From Desulfobacterales bacterium (GTDB lineage Bacteria > Desulfobacterota > Desulfobacteria > Desulfobacterales > C00003060), in contig JAUWXJ010000013.1 of assembly GCA_030616425.1 (NCBI GenBank), positions 1-22,004 on the forward strand: a DNA stretch of 22,004 nt, written 5' to 3'. The translations under genes and the position numbers were made by a program. Position 1 is the first letter of the stretch, and every line of letters begins with the position of its first letter. Shown here in pieces: positions 21,665 through 22,004 of this stretch. The notes beneath the pieces are model-generated. The model saw only the letters and a program-made list of their open reading frames with translations, searched no databases and was not told where the DNA came from.

Positions 21665-21734
21665 CCCCGGTGAAATATGCTTCGCCCCGATACGGTCATT
21701 CTTCCCTACAGGGCAAGCATTTCACAGGGCAGGC
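21665..21734 (+). repeat. Type I palindrome with a type II palindrome inside its loop
   Basis: The outer arms are CCCCGGTGAAAT and ATTTCACAGGGCAGGC, with the loop beginning ATGCTTCG. The inner unit runs from CCCCGATACGGTC to CCCTACAGGGCAAGC. Without the inner unit the outer one would have the usual 9-base loop, so an insertion into the loop is the simplest reading. Confidence 0.8.
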
Positions 21735-21827
21735 AGAGATCACTGAGATTATAGTCTTTTGTTTTTGCGCCTGGTGGCTTGAGAACATTACGCTGAGAGG
21801 GCGAAAAACAAAAACACGCATCCGCCT

Positions 21828-21863
21828 GCCTGCCCTGTGGAATCCAAGGCTATTCCACCGGGG
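21828..21863 (-). repeat. GGGCAGGC-type palindrome
   Basis: On the minus strand the left arm CCCCGGTGGAAT, the loop AGCCTTGG and the right arm ATTCCACAGGGCAGGC pair. Here the arm has G-C where other copies have T-A or A-T, again changed on both sides. Confidence 0.8.
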
Positions 21864-22004
21864 CGGCGGAGCAATCGTTTCTATCTGGTTAACAGTTTCA
21901 ATCATGAAATCACACGTACCTCACACAATCAGTCATGTTTGCCCGAAGGGCTGAGCTGTTTCCCTTTGCTGGCCTCTCTCAGCAGCAAAGGGAAAAAACA
22001 TTCT

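Larger units (their letters stand above)
21357..22004. other. Gene-free end of the window
   Basis: No gene is supported. Besides the palindromes listed separately it contains an inverted repeat TTTTGTTTTTGCGCC / GGCGAAAAACAAAA (21757-21813). CTCAGTGAT at 21607 and ATCACTGAG at 21740 bracket the nested palindrome at 21665. A long hairpin with arms TTTCCCTTTGCTG and CAGCAGCAAAGGGAAA lies at 21959-21995. The last one lacks a T run on either side in the right place for a terminator. Confidence 0.6.

Noticed and set aside
17717..21863. The regularly appearing short palindromes as a CRISPR array
   Set aside because: Spacing is irregular, units vary, orientation changes and some are nested. No cas gene is present.
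21959..21995. Long hairpin at the window end as a terminator
   Set aside because: On the plus strand it is followed by A and not T, and on the minus strand the T run precedes the stem.

Overview
The window reads as a glycan (exopolysaccharide, O-antigen or capsule) locus from a Gram-negative bacterium, followed by a toxin-antitoxin-rich tail that is crowded with small repeats. No ribosomal or tRNA gene is present to fix the taxonomy. Gene content (three polysaccharide pyruvyl transferase-like genes, an FrhB-like protein, IVP-type four-helix-bundle gene, GxxExxY protein, heavy palindrome load) would fit a Desulfobacterota-type environmental genome, but that is inference.

Layout. From 1 to about 17.7 kb nearly everything is on the minus strand, so transcription runs from high to low coordinates. 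In that direction: two nucleotide-sugar dehydrogenases (TviB/WbpA-like 17686-16391, Ugd 16321-15017), an NAD-dependent epimerase carrying an in-frame repeat insertion (14751-13618), an interrupted four-helix-bundle gene (13566-12903), CysC (12803-12138), WecB-type UDP-GlcNAc 2-epimerase (12033-10960), a decayed gene remnant (about 10853-10572), a UDP-glucuronate decarboxylase-like SDR (10562-9606), a Wzx/TuaB-type flippase (9526-8048), a frameshifted FkbM methyltransferase (7669-6882), an IS630-type insertion sequence (about 6741-5636), a pyruvyl transferase (5605-4514), an FrhB-like iron-sulfur protein (3816-2389), a truncated pyruvyl transferase (2377-1616), and a third one running off the left edge (1116-1). 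The dehydrogenases, decarboxylase and epimerase would supply UDP-GlcA, UDP-xylose, a UDP-HexNAcA and UDP-ManNAc. The flippase would export lipid-linked units, and the pyruvyl transferase, FkbM and CysC genes point to pyruvylated, methylated and perhaps sulfated sugars.

From 17.8 kb on the genes form defence/stability modules: HepT-MntA, a 65-aa orphan, VapBC, MazEF on the plus strand, and a GxxExxY protein. The spaces between them are filled with palindromes.

The most unusual feature is a family of short palindromes with the pattern CCCC-arm-loop-complementary arm-GGGGCAGGC. Arm sequences differ from copy to copy but stay self-complementary. One family member (13123-13399) has a GIY-YIG nuclease gene between its two arms and sits in the middle of the four-helix-bundle gene. 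This suggests a GIY-YIG-linked mobile palindrome family, with the small hairpins as non-coding derivatives that also nest in each other. A second, unrelated repeat (ends GAGACCTTTGNAAAA) is inserted in frame in the epimerase. A third pair of long repeats precedes two of the glycan genes, and one of that pair truncates a pyruvyl transferase.
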